Shown here in pieces: positions 18,283 through 26,323 of a DNA stretch of 64,000 bases. Origin of the DNA: a candidate division WOR-3 bacterium. Its GTDB lineage: Bacteria; Hydrothermota; Tepidihabitantia; Tepidihabitantales; CAIPLT01. The notes under the pieces are model-generated. The model made no database searches, was not told the origin of the DNA, and saw only the letters and a list, made by a program, of their open reading frames with translations. Position 1 is the stretch's first letter; the number at the start of each line of letters is the position of its first letter. A program made the translations under genes and the position numbers. The DNA is taken from positions 1 through 64,000 of the forward strand of contig JBDRUV010000002.1 of assembly GCA_039801505.1 (NCBI GenBank), in the 5' to 3' direction.

Positions 18283-18678
18283 ATGAAAAGCACTAAATTG
18301 GGATATACCCAAGAACACGCACGCTCTGGTCTCAAAGAATCACTGGCGCCAATTGAGGTTTGGCCTAATCAGTTTAAGAATTACATGATTACTATCGAAA
18401 TTCCGGAATTTACTTCAGTGTGTCCAAAAACCAACTTGCCAGATTTTGGTAAAATTACAATTTCCTATATGCCTGATAAATGGTGCTGCGAGTTGAAATC
18501 TCTAAAATACTATATTCTTGGATATCGAAATCTGGGTATTTTTTACGAAAATGCTGTCAACCGCATTGCTCAAGATTTTTTTACTGCCGTGAAACCACGA
18601 TGGGTAAAGGTACGCGGCGAATTTAACATTCGGGGTGGAATGCGAAGCATTATTGAGGTGGAAAAAAGGAAAACGTGA
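18283..18678 (+). CDS. queF: NADPH-dependent 7-cyano-7-deazaguanine reductase, short type
   Basis: QueF reduces preQ0 to preQ1 in queuosine biosynthesis. The 131-residue length fits the unimodular type I enzymes. Key motifs are EFTSVCPKTNLPDFG with the thioimide-forming Cys, the ELKSLKYYILGYRNLGIFYE NADPH/QueF motif (shown in part), and FNIRGGMRS near the end. Other queuosine genes (queC, queD, queE) are not in the window. It ends the run that starts at murA. Confidence 0.95.
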   Translation: MKSTKLGYTQEHARSGLKESLAPIEVWPNQFKNYMITIEIPEFTSVCPKTNLPDFGKITISYMPDKWCCELKSLKYYILGYRNLGIFYENAVNRIAQDFFTAVKPRWVKVRGEFNIRGGMRSIIEVEKRKT

Positions 18679-18723
18679 TAAAATTTGTTATTGTCTCTTA
18701 TAACCCATTTTGTTTAGAAAAAA

Positions 18724-18752
18724 TTGACTTATGAGAAATTTTAGATTAATAT
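18724..18752 (+). promoter_or_regulatory. Promoter of the MBL-fold/fumarase gene run
   Basis: TTGACT (18724-18729) and TAATAT (18747-18752) are spaced by 17 bases, with AAGGAGTG as ribosome-binding site before ATG 18784. It probably drives the MBL hydrolase and possibly the fumarase/fumarate-reductase genes behind it. Confidence 0.7.
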
Positions 18753-18783
18753 ATTTAACGAATTTTAAAAGGAGTGTGTAACT

Positions 18784-19443
18784 ATGAAAATTAGATTTCT
18801 TGGGCATGCAGCATTTTTAATAACCTCAAAAGAAGGAACAAAAATTATAACCGATCCGTATAAACCTGGTTGCTTTAACAACGCCCTACGATATCAGCCG
18901 ATAAAAGAAGCAGCCGATGTTATTCTAATCAGCCATGATCATGACGACCACAATTACACAAAAGATATAATAGGTCAGCCCACGATTATTAAAAAAAGTG
19001 GCAACTTCACTTTCAAAGACATAAAGATAAAAGCTGTAAGTAGTTATCATGATACTCAACAGGGTAAGGCTAGAGGGATCAATTTAATTTTTGCTGTAGA
19101 CATTGATGGGCTTCGAGTGGTGCACCTGGGAGATTTAGGTCACGATTTAGATCCCGCGATTTCTACAGAGATCGGTCCGGTTAATGTGCTTTTGGCACCG
19201 GTCGGTGGATATTTTACAATTGACGCGAAAGTGGCTACCAATATTTTTAATCATATAAAGCCTAACATTATGATTCCTATGCATTATAAAACATCGGCGA
19301 TTGATTTTCCTATAGCAAAGGTCGAAGACTTTTTAAAGAATAAGGCAAATATTAAAATGATTTCTGGTTCAGAAATAGTTATAGATACAAATACTTTGCC
19401 CGTAGAACCAGAAATTTGGGTTTTAAAAATGGCTAATGAATAG
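18784..19443 (+). CDS. UPF0173-like MBL-fold metal-dependent hydrolase
   Basis: The 219-residue protein starts MKIRFLGHAAFLI, typical of UPF0173/YtkL hydrolases. It has the metal motif SHDHDDHN (HxHxDH), HLGDLGH, and the late MIPMHYKT histidine. It should be a cytosolic zinc hydrolase with unknown substrate. AAGGAGTG precedes the ATG. Its stop lies 13 bases before the GTG chosen for the fumarase alpha gene, so it may be the first gene of that operon, but I see no functional link. Confidence 0.9.
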   Translation: MKIRFLGHAAFLITSKEGTKIITDPYKPGCFNNALRYQPIKEAADVILISHDHDDHNYTKDIIGQPTIIKKSGNFTFKDIKIKAVSSYHDTQQGKARGINLIFAVDIDGLRVVHLGDLGHDLDPAISTEIGPVNVLLAPVGGYFTIDAKVATNIFNHIKPNIMIPMHYKTSAIDFPIAKVEDFLKNKANIKMISGSEIVIDTNTLPVEPEIWVLKMANE

Positions 19444-19456
19444 AAAAGGAGGAAAA

Positions 19457-20299
19457 GTGCGAGAAATAAAATATCAAGATATTGTCGATACAGTTGCTAG
19501 ACTTTGCATCGAAGCTAATTGCATAATTGGCGAAGATGTTGTTGATGCTTTTAAGAGAGCACTACAACTTGAAGAATCACCTACTGGCCGAGACATTTTA
19601 AAGCAGCTGATAGAAAATACCGAAATTGCTAAAAACGAGATGATTCCAGCGTGTCAAGATACCGGTACCGCAGTAGTTTTTGTCGAGCTGGGATCTGATG
19701 TTAGGATTACTGGAGGTGAACTTTTTGATGCAATAAACAAAGGCGTAGCCAAAGGATATACTGAAGGGTACTTACGCAAATCAATCGTAGCCGATCCGCT
19801 CAGGCGTAAAAATACCGGTGATAATACTCCAGCTGTTATCCATACCGAAATAGTTAGTGGCGACCGCTTAAAAATTACTGTGGCCCCTAAGGGTGGTGGT
19901 AGTGAAAATATGTCTGAAGTAAAAATGCTGACCCCAGCTCATGGATGGGAAGGTATAAAAAAATTTGTTGTGGATCGAGTTTTGCGTTCTAAAGCCAATC
20001 CCTGTCCACCGATTATCGTAGGGGTAGGTATTGGTGGCAATTTTGAAAAAGTGGCTTATCTGGCTAAAAAAGCATTATTGCGCGAAATCGGATCGGTTCA
20101 TCCTGATCCATTTTATGCCGAAAAAGAAAAAGAGCTTTTAGAAGAAATAAACAAAACAGGCATAGGTCCGCAGGGTTTCGGGGGTCGAATGACTGCATTG
20201 GCGGTGTTTATTGAGACTTATCCATGTCATATTGCCAGCATGCCCGTAGCCGTGAACATTAATTGTCATGCCGCAAGGCACAAAACAGCAGTTTTATAA
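19457..20299 (+). CDS. Class I fumarate hydratase, alpha (N-terminal) subunit
   Basis: This is the iron-sulfur half of a two-subunit class I fumarase/tartrate dehydratase-type enzyme, which interconverts fumarate and malate. Cluster ligands appear in PACQDTG, NPCPPIIVGVGIGGN and INCHAARH. I chose GTG 19457 because AAGGAGG lies 4 bases before it; the in-frame ATG at 19436 overlaps the preceding gene and has no ribosome-binding site. The beta subunit follows after 22 bases, then a fumarate reductase, so malate to succinate conversion is the likely role rather than tartrate metabolism. Confidence 0.93.
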   Translation: MREIKYQDIVDTVARLCIEANCIIGEDVVDAFKRALQLEESPTGRDILKQLIENTEIAKNEMIPACQDTGTAVVFVELGSDVRITGGELFDAINKGVAKGYTEGYLRKSIVADPLRRKNTGDNTPAVIHTEIVSGDRLKITVAPKGGGSENMSEVKMLTPAHGWEGIKKFVVDRVLRSKANPCPPIIVGVGIGGNFEKVAYLAKKALLREIGSVHPDPFYAEKEKELLEEINKTGIGPQGFGGRMTALAVFIETYPCHIASMPVAVNINCHAARHKTAVL

Positions 20300-20321
20300 C
20301 TCTAAGGGAGGTATAAGGATT

Positions 20322-20870
20322 ATGAAAAGAATCACAACGCCGTTAACTGATGAAATTGTTAAAGATTTAAAAGCGGGTGATTCGGTATTAATTACTGGTG
20401 TAATTTATACTGGACGGGATTTAGCCCATAAACGTTTGGTTGAAGCAATAAATAATAATCAGCCGCTTCCAGTGGATTTAAAAGGGCAGATTATCTATTA
20501 TGTCGGGCCGGCTCCGGCTAAACCCGGTTATCCAATTGGCCCGGCTGGTCCGACAACTTCTGAACGGATGGATCCCTATACACCTACGTTATTAGCTTAT
20601 GGGATGAAGGGTATGATTGGCAAAGGAAATCGGAGTCCTGAGGTAATCGAAGCCCTTAAGAAATATACCGGAGTATATTTTGCGGCTGTCGGTGGAGCTG
20701 CAGCCTTAATTGCCAAACGGATAAAAAAAGCCGAAGTCGTAGCCTACGAGGATTTAGGACCAGAAGCGATCATGCGACTGGAAGTCGAGGACTTTCCGGT
20801 AGTGGTTGTAAATGACTGTTACGGTAATGATTTATATGAAGAAGGCATGAAAAAATATACTCGACTTTAA
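20322..20870 (+). CDS. Class I fumarate hydratase, beta (C-terminal) subunit
   Basis: The 182-residue protein matches the Fe-S hydro-lyase C-terminal domain: LTGxxYTGRDLAHKR-type start (ITGVIYTGRDLAHKRL), VGPAPAKPGYPIGPAGPTTS, and GMIGKG with the catalytic loop. The frame opens at 20268 inside the alpha gene, but ATG 20322 has AAGGGAGGT in front and begins at the conserved RITTPLTDE. It works as an alpha/beta complex. Confidence 0.94.
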   Translation: MKRITTPLTDEIVKDLKAGDSVLITGVIYTGRDLAHKRLVEAINNNQPLPVDLKGQIIYYVGPAPAKPGYPIGPAGPTTSERMDPYTPTLLAYGMKGMIGKGNRSPEVIEALKKYTGVYFAAVGGAAALIAKRIKKAEVVAYEDLGPEAIMRLEVEDFPVVVVNDCYGNDLYEEGMKKYTRL

Positions 20871-20876
20871 TAAACT

Positions 20877-21551
20877 ATGGCAGATCTGGCACGAATTTAC
20901 ATAATGGGAAAGGAGTATAAGGTTCCTAAACATCTTACAATCTTACAAGCCATCGAGTATGCTGGGTTTCTGTTTGTGCGAGGATGTGGATGTCGTGGGG
21001 GATTTTGTGGAGCTTGTGCCACGGTTTATCGAACCCGTGATTCTTACAAATTGAAGGTGGCGCTAGCCTGTCAAACAAAAATCGAAGACGGCATGTATTT
21101 GGCCCAAATTCCATTCTATCCTGGTAATAAGGCTCAACATAACATTTCTTCGATAAATCCCACGACCGAAACCTTGTGTATGCTATACCCTGAGATCATG
21201 CGATGTATTTCCTGCGGTAGTTGCACGAAAGTTTGCCCACAGGACCTTAAAGTCATGGATTATATTAATGCGGCAATTCGAGGTGACTATAAAAAGGTTG
21301 TGGAGCTTTCATTTGACTGCATCATGTGTGGTTTATGCGCGACTCGTTGTCCGGCTGAAATTGTGCATTATTATGTTGCTCTGGCTGCAAGAAGAATTTA
21401 TGGCGCTCATATACTACCGAAGGCACCCCATTTAAATAAACGGTTGCTTGAGATGAAAGAGAAAAAATTCGAATCTGAGCTTGAAAAATTGATGAGTTGT
21501 TCGGTCGAGGAGCTTAAAAAATTATATGCGGCAAGAGATATCGAACCATAA
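20877..21551 (+). CDS. frdB: Succinate dehydrogenase/fumarate reductase iron-sulfur subunit
   Basis: The 224-residue subunit should relay electrons to the flavoprotein encoded next. The N-terminal 2Fe-2S domain has GCGCRGGFCGAC (~37-48) and a later LACQT cysteine. Two further cysteine sets, CISCGSCTKVCP (~113-124) and CIMCGLCATRCPAE (~149-162), bind the other clusters. No SdhC/D membrane anchor gene is adjacent. This arrangement resembles soluble thiol:fumarate reductase or related anaerobic enzymes, and the electron donor is unknown. Confidence 0.88.
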   Translation: MADLARIYIMGKEYKVPKHLTILQAIEYAGFLFVRGCGCRGGFCGACATVYRTRDSYKLKVALACQTKIEDGMYLAQIPFYPGNKAQHNISSINPTTETLCMLYPEIMRCISCGSCTKVCPQDLKVMDYINAAIRGDYKKVVELSFDCIMCGLCATRCPAEIVHYYVALAARRIYGAHILPKAPHLNKRLLEMKEKKFESELEKLMSCSVEELKKLYAARDIEP

Positions 21552-21562
21552 AAGGAGATCCA

Positions 21563-23203
21563 ATGTATCCACAAGAATTTTTTGAATCACTAAAAAGAGT
21601 TGAAGCCACACGAAAAGAAAGGCTAAACCAGACTTATCCTCGCCTCAGTATGGAGGAACGCGCAGCTCTGTTAGAGAAATTTCATCCTGATTATAAAAAA
21701 GAGACGATGCGCGAAATATTAGTTGGCGTAAGTAAGGGCGAAAAAACACCCCACGAATTTGCTGACCTACTAGAGGCTTATTCTTATCTTGATCCTGAAA
21801 GATTTGTTATTCCGGCTCCTAAATACGAAGTTGATGTGCTAATTATCGGCGGCGGTGGGGCCGGAGTAGCTGCCGCGCTGATGGCTTCTGAAGCAGGGGC
21901 TAATGTGCTTCTGGTGACAAAATTACGAATTGGCGATGCTAATACCACAATGGCCCAGGGGGGTATTCAGGCGGCTGATAAAGAGAATGACTCGCCTGCG
22001 ATTCATTATTTAGACATTATGGGCGGTGGCGGATTTAAAAATATTCCGGAACTGGTTCGGGCGTTAGTAAATGATGGTCCAGAAGTAATACGTTGGCTTG
22101 AAGAATTAGGAGTAATTTTCGATAAGGCTGAGGATGGGACGATGCTTTCGATTCACGGTGGCGGCACTTCCCGAAAGCGCATGCATCCATGTCGCGACTA
22201 CACCGGGGCTGAAATTATGCGGTGCCTTAAAGACGAGTTTTTAGACCGGAAGATAAAACACATTGAATATGTTGCTGCTATTGAGCTTTTAAAAGACCGT
22301 GGGGGGGACTGTGTAGGGGCGGTATTAGTAAATATGGAAACCGGTGAGGTATTTACGATAAAGTCAAAGACGACAATTTTAGCAACTGGTGGTGCCGGAC
22401 GACTTCATATTCAAGGTTTTCCTACTTCTAATCATTATGGGGCAACTGCAGATGGAATTGTTTTAGGATATCGGGCTGGAGCTAAGCTAATTTACTTAGA
22501 TACGATACAATACCACCCAACCGGTGTAGCGTTTCCTGAGCAAATTTTAGGTCAGTTGATTACGGAAAAAGTAAGAGGTCTAGGTGCCCAGTTAGTAAAT
22601 GCCATGGGTGAACAGTTCATTTATGAATTAGAAACACGCGATGTTGTTGCTTCAGCAATTATCCGGGAAGTTCAAGAACGAAAAAAGGGAATTACTACCC
22701 CAACCGGCGGTGGTGTTTGGCTTGATACCCCGCTTATTGAAATGAAGCTTGGCAAGGGTACGATACAGAAGCAACTTCCTGCAATGTATCGGCAATTTAT
22801 TAAGTTTGGCATAGACATGACTCGCGAGCCGGTACTCACTTATCCAACTCAGCATTATCAAAATGGCGGCATTTTATGTAATGAATATGGCGAAACCAAT
22901 GTTCCTAATCTTTATGTTGCTGGCGAGGTATCAGGTGGTGTCCATGGACGTAATCGGCTGATGGGCAATTCGCTGCTTGATGTTTTAGTTTTTGGACGAC
23001 GAGCTGGTAGACACGCCGCCGAGAAATCTAAAACTATGGGAGCATTAGGAGAACCTACATTATTACATCTAGTGGAGTATCATAACGAACTTAAGAAACT
23101 AGGAGTTCCTGAAACTCGGCGTTCGCCGATGATTCTTCCTGATTACCGGCCCAGTGAATTTCGAGGCAAATTTCATTTTTTGACTAGGATACTAAGTGAT
23201 TGA
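21563..23203 (+). CDS. frdA: Fumarate reductase/succinate dehydrogenase flavoprotein subunit
   Basis: The FAD-binding motif VLIIGGGGAGVAAALMA lies at ~93-109, after an unusual ~85-residue N-terminal extension. The segment TTMAQGGIQAA lacks the histidine that binds FAD covalently in membrane SdhA/FrdA, so FAD is probably non-covalent, as in L-aspartate oxidase and soluble fumarate reductases. Catalytic-type motifs include HGGGTSRKRMHPCRDYTG, IQYHPTGVAFPE and EVSGGVHGRNRLMGNSLLD. An AAAGGAG ribosome-binding site precedes ATG. The context (fumarase, FrdB) favours fumarate reduction over aspartate oxidation, but NadB-like activity is the alternative; nadC lies elsewhere in the window. Confidence 0.88.
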   Translation: MYPQEFFESLKRVEATRKERLNQTYPRLSMEERAALLEKFHPDYKKETMREILVGVSKGEKTPHEFADLLEAYSYLDPERFVIPAPKYEVDVLIIGGGGAGVAAALMASEAGANVLLVTKLRIGDANTTMAQGGIQAADKENDSPAIHYLDIMGGGGFKNIPELVRALVNDGPEVIRWLEELGVIFDKAEDGTMLSIHGGGTSRKRMHPCRDYTGAEIMRCLKDEFLDRKIKHIEYVAAIELLKDRGGDCVGAVLVNMETGEVFTIKSKTTILATGGAGRLHIQGFPTSNHYGATADGIVLGYRAGAKLIYLDTIQYHPTGVAFPEQILGQLITEKVRGLGAQLVNAMGEQFIYELETRDVVASAIIREVQERKKGITTPTGGGVWLDTPLIEMKLGKGTIQKQLPAMYRQFIKFGIDMTREPVLTYPTQHYQNGGILCNEYGETNVPNLYVAGEVSGGVHGRNRLMGNSLLDVLVFGRRAGRHAAEKSKTMGALGEPTLLHLVEYHNELKKLGVPETRRSPMILPDYRPSEFRGKFHFLTRILSD

Positions 23204-23775
23204 TGCTTGAAGGTATAACATACGATGATATTAAAGACCCGCAAGTAAAAATTTATTTGCGGCCCCTTAAAATCAGTGATGCCTTAGATGTATATCATCA
23301 TATAAAGAGTCGTCGGGTTCGCGAGTACATGTTGTCGATACCTAATCCTTATCGATACCAGGATGCGTTGTTTTTTATACGGCGTGCCCAACGAGAAAGA
23401 AAAAAAGGTTTATCCTATACTTTCGGGATTATTCATCAAGAAACCGACTCCTTAATTGGGGTTATTTCTCTTTCCAAAATTGATCGAAAAAATAAAAACT
23501 GCGAACTTGGTTATTGGTTAACTGATAAATATTGGAACCGCGGTATTATGACCCGTGCGGTGCAAATGGTGCTAGAATATGCGTTTGAAAAACTCAAACT
23601 GCACCGCATATCTGCTAAAAGTCTTGCCGATAATGCAGGGTCGCTTCGGGTTTTAGAAAAAAATCATTTTAGGCTAGAAGGCGTTTTGTACGACGCTGTA
23701 TATCGTAATAGATATTGGCATAACCTGTTTGTATATGGGATCCTAAAAAGTGATTACGAAAGGTTTTTTAAATGA
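23203..23775 (+). CDS. GNAT-family N-acetyltransferase, RimJ/RimL type
   Basis: The 190-residue protein has the acetyltransferase_3 pattern: YLRPLKISDALDVYHH, GVISLSKIDRKNKNCELGYWL, WNRGIMTRAVQMVLEYAF (acetyl-CoA site), and RISAKSLADNAGSLRVLEKNHF. Such enzymes acetylate protein N-termini, as RimJ does, or small molecules. ATG 23203 overlaps the frdA stop by one base, so it is translationally coupled. I see no role in fumarate metabolism. Confidence 0.9.
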   Translation: MLEGITYDDIKDPQVKIYLRPLKISDALDVYHHIKSRRVREYMLSIPNPYRYQDALFFIRRAQRERKKGLSYTFGIIHQETDSLIGVISLSKIDRKNKNCELGYWLTDKYWNRGIMTRAVQMVLEYAFEKLKLHRISAKSLADNAGSLRVLEKNHFRLEGVLYDAVYRNRYWHNLFVYGILKSDYERFFK

Positions 23776-23788
23776 ACACATAACTTGC

Positions 23789-23817
23789 TTGACAATGTTT
23801 AATTTGATAATTATAAT
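23789..23817 (+). promoter_or_regulatory. Consensus promoter of the Tol-Pal cluster
   Basis: TTGACA (23789-23794) and TATAAT (23812-23817), both perfect consensus, have 17-base spacing. The pal gene begins 32 bases later behind AAAGGAGG. Confidence 0.9.
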
Positions 23818-23849
23818 AAAGTCAAAACAAAAGGAAAGGAGGCTGTAAA

Positions 23850-24335
23850 ATGTATAGCCGGAATTCTAAGCTAAATTTAATACATGTAATTTTGTTGCCG
23901 ATAATCATAATTATAATCGGATGCCCTAAAAAGGCCGTGAAACCACAAATAATACCGCCACCGCCAATTGAAGAAGAAAAGAAAGAAGTATTAAAAGAAG
24001 TTCCCAAAATAGAGAAATTACAAACCATTTATTTCGATTTTGATAAATCAGACATTCGGCCGGATGCAGCTGAGATTCTGAAGAAAAACGCCCAAATACT
24101 AAAAGACAATCCTGACATAAATATAATAATCGAAGGTCACTGCTGTCCAATTGGTACTGCAGAATATAATATGGCCCTTGGTTGGCGACGGGCAAATGCT
24201 GCTTTTAATTATTTATTAAAACTGGGGATCGCCAGGGAGCGCATGACCACAATTAGTTATGGCGAAGAACGGCTCGTGACCGAAAATCCAAACGAATACT
24301 ATAAAAATCGCCGGTGTGAATTTGTCGTAAAATAG
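23850..24335 (+). CDS. pal: Peptidoglycan-associated lipoprotein (OmpA domain)
   Basis: Pal anchors the outer membrane to peptidoglycan. The N-terminal signal ends in a lipobox (IIIIGC, Cys ~30), then comes a proline/lysine/glutamate linker, then an OmpA domain (~55-161) with YFDFDKSDIRPDA, IIIEGHCCPIGTAEYNMALG and NRRCEF. The family GHTDxxG motif is GHCCPIG here, with C in place of the usual T/D positions, as in some Pal proteins (GHCDERGT). It is the first gene of the cluster, whereas it is usually near the end. Confidence 0.93.
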   Translation: MYSRNSKLNLIHVILLPIIIIIIGCPKKAVKPQIIPPPPIEEEKKEVLKEVPKIEKLQTIYFDFDKSDIRPDAAEILKKNAQILKDNPDINIIIEGHCCPIGTAEYNMALGWRRANAAFNYLLKLGIARERMTTISYGEERLVTENPNEYYKNRRCEFVVK

Positions 24336-24345
24336 AGCCCCGTAA

Positions 24346-24410
24346 ATGGCTGGGAGCAATACTTGTAAGAAAAAATTTTATGTAACGATAATAGCATTGC
24401 TCCCAGCCAT
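24346..24410 (+). promoter_or_regulatory. 15-bp perfect inverted repeat covering the cpoB start codon
   Basis: ATGGCTGGGAGCAAT (24346-24360) is the exact reverse complement of ATTGCTCCCAGCCAT (24396-24410), with a 35-base loop. The first three bases of the left arm are the start codon of the next gene, and no Shine-Dalgarno sequence precedes it. In RNA this would bury the start codon in a stable stem, so translational control or coupling is likely. Confidence 0.7.
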
Positions 24411-25098
24411 GTTTATATTACAATTTAGCGGTTGTAGTCCATTTTGGCAGTGGGTTCGTAATGGTTTAGATCTTAATACTATAGAAAAACAAGTAAGTAG
24501 AATTGACAGTTCGGCTACCAGACAACGCCAAATGCTTTTGGAACTTAATGCTGATTTAATTACCGAAATCGAAAATATTAAACAAAAACTCTGGGAACTA
24601 TCTGCAAAGGTCGATGATACACAAAGTGAAGTACGTCGATTATCTCAAAAATTAGGTGTTAGCTCTCCAGCTTATAGGGTTTATCCAGACAGTATTTTAA
24701 GTAAACATAGACGTGATAGCACTATAAATTATGAAGAACTATACAATAGTGCCTACCTAGATTATACCAGAGGGAACTTCGACCAAGCACTCGTCGGATT
24801 TAAAAATTATTTGCAGCAATTTCCTGACACTCATCTTTCTGATAACGCACAATATTGGATTGGAGAATGCTATTATTCTAAAAAAATGTATTCCGAAGCA
24901 ATTGCTGAATTTGAAAAAGTTATTGATAATTATCCTGATGGTAATAAAGTTGTTGCGGCACTATATAAAATTGGGTTGTGCTATGAAGCCTTAGGCGATT
25001 ACAAAAAATCACGATATTATTACCAAAAGGTATTTTCCGAATATCCGAATACTCAAGAAGCCAAGCTTGCCGAAGAGCGCTATAAGAAATTATATTAA
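24346..25098 (+). CDS. cpoB: CpoB/YbgF-like Tol-Pal cell-division coordinator (lipoprotein form)
   Basis: After a signal segment with a lipobox (LQFSGC, Cys ~30), residues ~45-105 form a coiled coil (LELNADLITEIENIKQKLWE), and ~125-250 contain tandem TPR units (YNSAYLDYTRGNFDQALVGF, NAQYWIGECYYSKKMYSEAI, GLCYEALGDYKKSRYYYQKV). CpoB links peptidoglycan synthesis with outer-membrane constriction; the classical form is periplasmic and not lipidated. ATG 24408 is another possible start but would leave a very short signal. A perfect inverted repeat spans the first 65 bases. Confidence 0.85.
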   Translation: MAGSNTCKKKFYVTIIALLPAMFILQFSGCSPFWQWVRNGLDLNTIEKQVSRIDSSATRQRQMLLELNADLITEIENIKQKLWELSAKVDDTQSEVRRLSQKLGVSSPAYRVYPDSILSKHRRDSTINYEELYNSAYLDYTRGNFDQALVGFKNYLQQFPDTHLSDNAQYWIGECYYSKKMYSEAIAEFEKVIDNYPDGNKVVAALYKIGLCYEALGDYKKSRYYYQKVFSEYPNTQEAKLAEERYKKLY

Positions 25099-25814
25099 TG
25101 GAACCATATCTCCCCCCATCAAACCAAGGCGTTTTCTCAATATTTTGGAATTTAGGACTATTTGCCAAATTTATTGTTATAACACTTGTGGTGTTTTCAG
25201 TCATTTCCTGGGCAATTATTATAAAGAAATTTTTTGATTTCAGAAAAGTAAAGAAAAGTAATGATGCTTTACGAGCAATTTTCAACTCCCGAACATGTGT
25301 CACTGAGCTTTTCAGTATTGTTCAAGAATTCCCCAATAGTCCATTGGCCAGACTTCTAACAGCCGCTAAAAAAGAACACACACTGCTTTTAAATCTTAAT
25401 AATCCTAATGAACATAACCTCGTATTGTTAAACGCTTCAGAATCGATATCGAAAGAGATTGATATAATATTAGAAGAACTTGAAGAAAAATTAGGGTTTT
25501 TAGCCACTTGCGGAAGTGTCGCGCCATTTCTTGGACTCTTAGGTACAGTGTGGGGGATACTTTCAGCATTTTTAAATGTAAGGCATGTTCCAATTGTTAC
25601 CCTGCAAACGATTGCTCCTGGCATTGCTGATGCACTTGTTACTACAGTTGTTGGATTGCTGGTCGCGATACCAGCGGTTATTGCATATAATTATTTCATA
25701 GGGCAAATTAAAAGGTTTAATACTGAAATGGATGTCTGGCAAACTGAAATCATGAATGACTTAAGACAAATATTATTTTCGAATTCAGTTAATACTAGCT
25801 TTTTGAATAAATAA
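25098..25814 (+). CDS. tolQ: TolQ/ExbB-type proton channel subunit
   Basis: The 238-residue inner-membrane protein has the MotA/TolQ/ExbB pattern: an N-terminal helix (~20-45), a cytoplasmic helical part, then CGSVAPFLGLLGTVWGILSAF (~140-160, shown in part) and IADALVTTVVGLLVAIPAVIAYNYF (~177-200), with the conserved TxxG-type pore residues. With TolR it converts proton flow into movement of TolA. Its ATG overlaps the cpoB stop (TAATG). Confidence 0.93.
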   Translation: MEPYLPPSNQGVFSIFWNLGLFAKFIVITLVVFSVISWAIIIKKFFDFRKVKKSNDALRAIFNSRTCVTELFSIVQEFPNSPLARLLTAAKKEHTLLLNLNNPNEHNLVLLNASESISKEIDIILEELEEKLGFLATCGSVAPFLGLLGTVWGILSAFLNVRHVPIVTLQTIAPGIADALVTTVVGLLVAIPAVIAYNYFIGQIKRFNTEMDVWQTEIMNDLRQILFSNSVNTSFLNK

Positions 25815-25828
25815 CACGCTATAAATTA

Positions 25829-26263
25829 ATGGCTACCAAGTATTCCAAAGGTAGACAACTTCGATATTTATCTGAAATAAATATTACTTCATTAGCTGAT
25901 GTTGCAATCAATCTAATGATCATTTTTCTTATTGCCGGAATAAGTGTCGCATTATCGCGGACTGCCATATCGGTTGCACTCCCTAAAAGTTCAGCTGCTA
26001 CGATACAACGTAGTGAAGGCATATCGGTTACAATTACTAAGGATAAAAAAATTTTAATCGAAAACAAGATTATAAATTTAGAAGCCCTTCCACGCGAGTT
26101 TGCACAAATCCAAGCTCAAAAAGGCTTTTCTAGGGTATACCTTATTGCCGATACAGAAGTTGATTATGGGACCATCATTGCTGTGATTACTGCCATAAAA
26201 AGCCAAGGAATTGAACATATCGGATTAGTAGTTAGCCCGGAAGTTTTATCGAAAAAAAAGTAA
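25829..26263 (+). CDS. tolR: TolR/ExbD-type biopolymer transport protein
   Basis: The 144-residue protein starts with a cytoplasmic stretch and one transmembrane helix (~24-46, SLADVAINLMIIFLIAGISV) in which the conserved aspartate of the ExbD/TolR family (ADVAINL) faces the proton channel. The periplasmic domain follows (ISVTITKDKKILIENKII, VYLIADTEVDYGTII). It is encoded 14 bases after tolQ. Confidence 0.92.
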   Translation: MATKYSKGRQLRYLSEINITSLADVAINLMIIFLIAGISVALSRTAISVALPKSSAATIQRSEGISVTITKDKKILIENKIINLEALPREFAQIQAQKGFSRVYLIADTEVDYGTIIAVITAIKSQGIEHIGLVVSPEVLSKKK

Positions 26264-26323
26264 TTCTTTTCCAACAAAACACTTGATAATTTTTTAATTT
26301 TTATTTTAATAAATATAAATACA

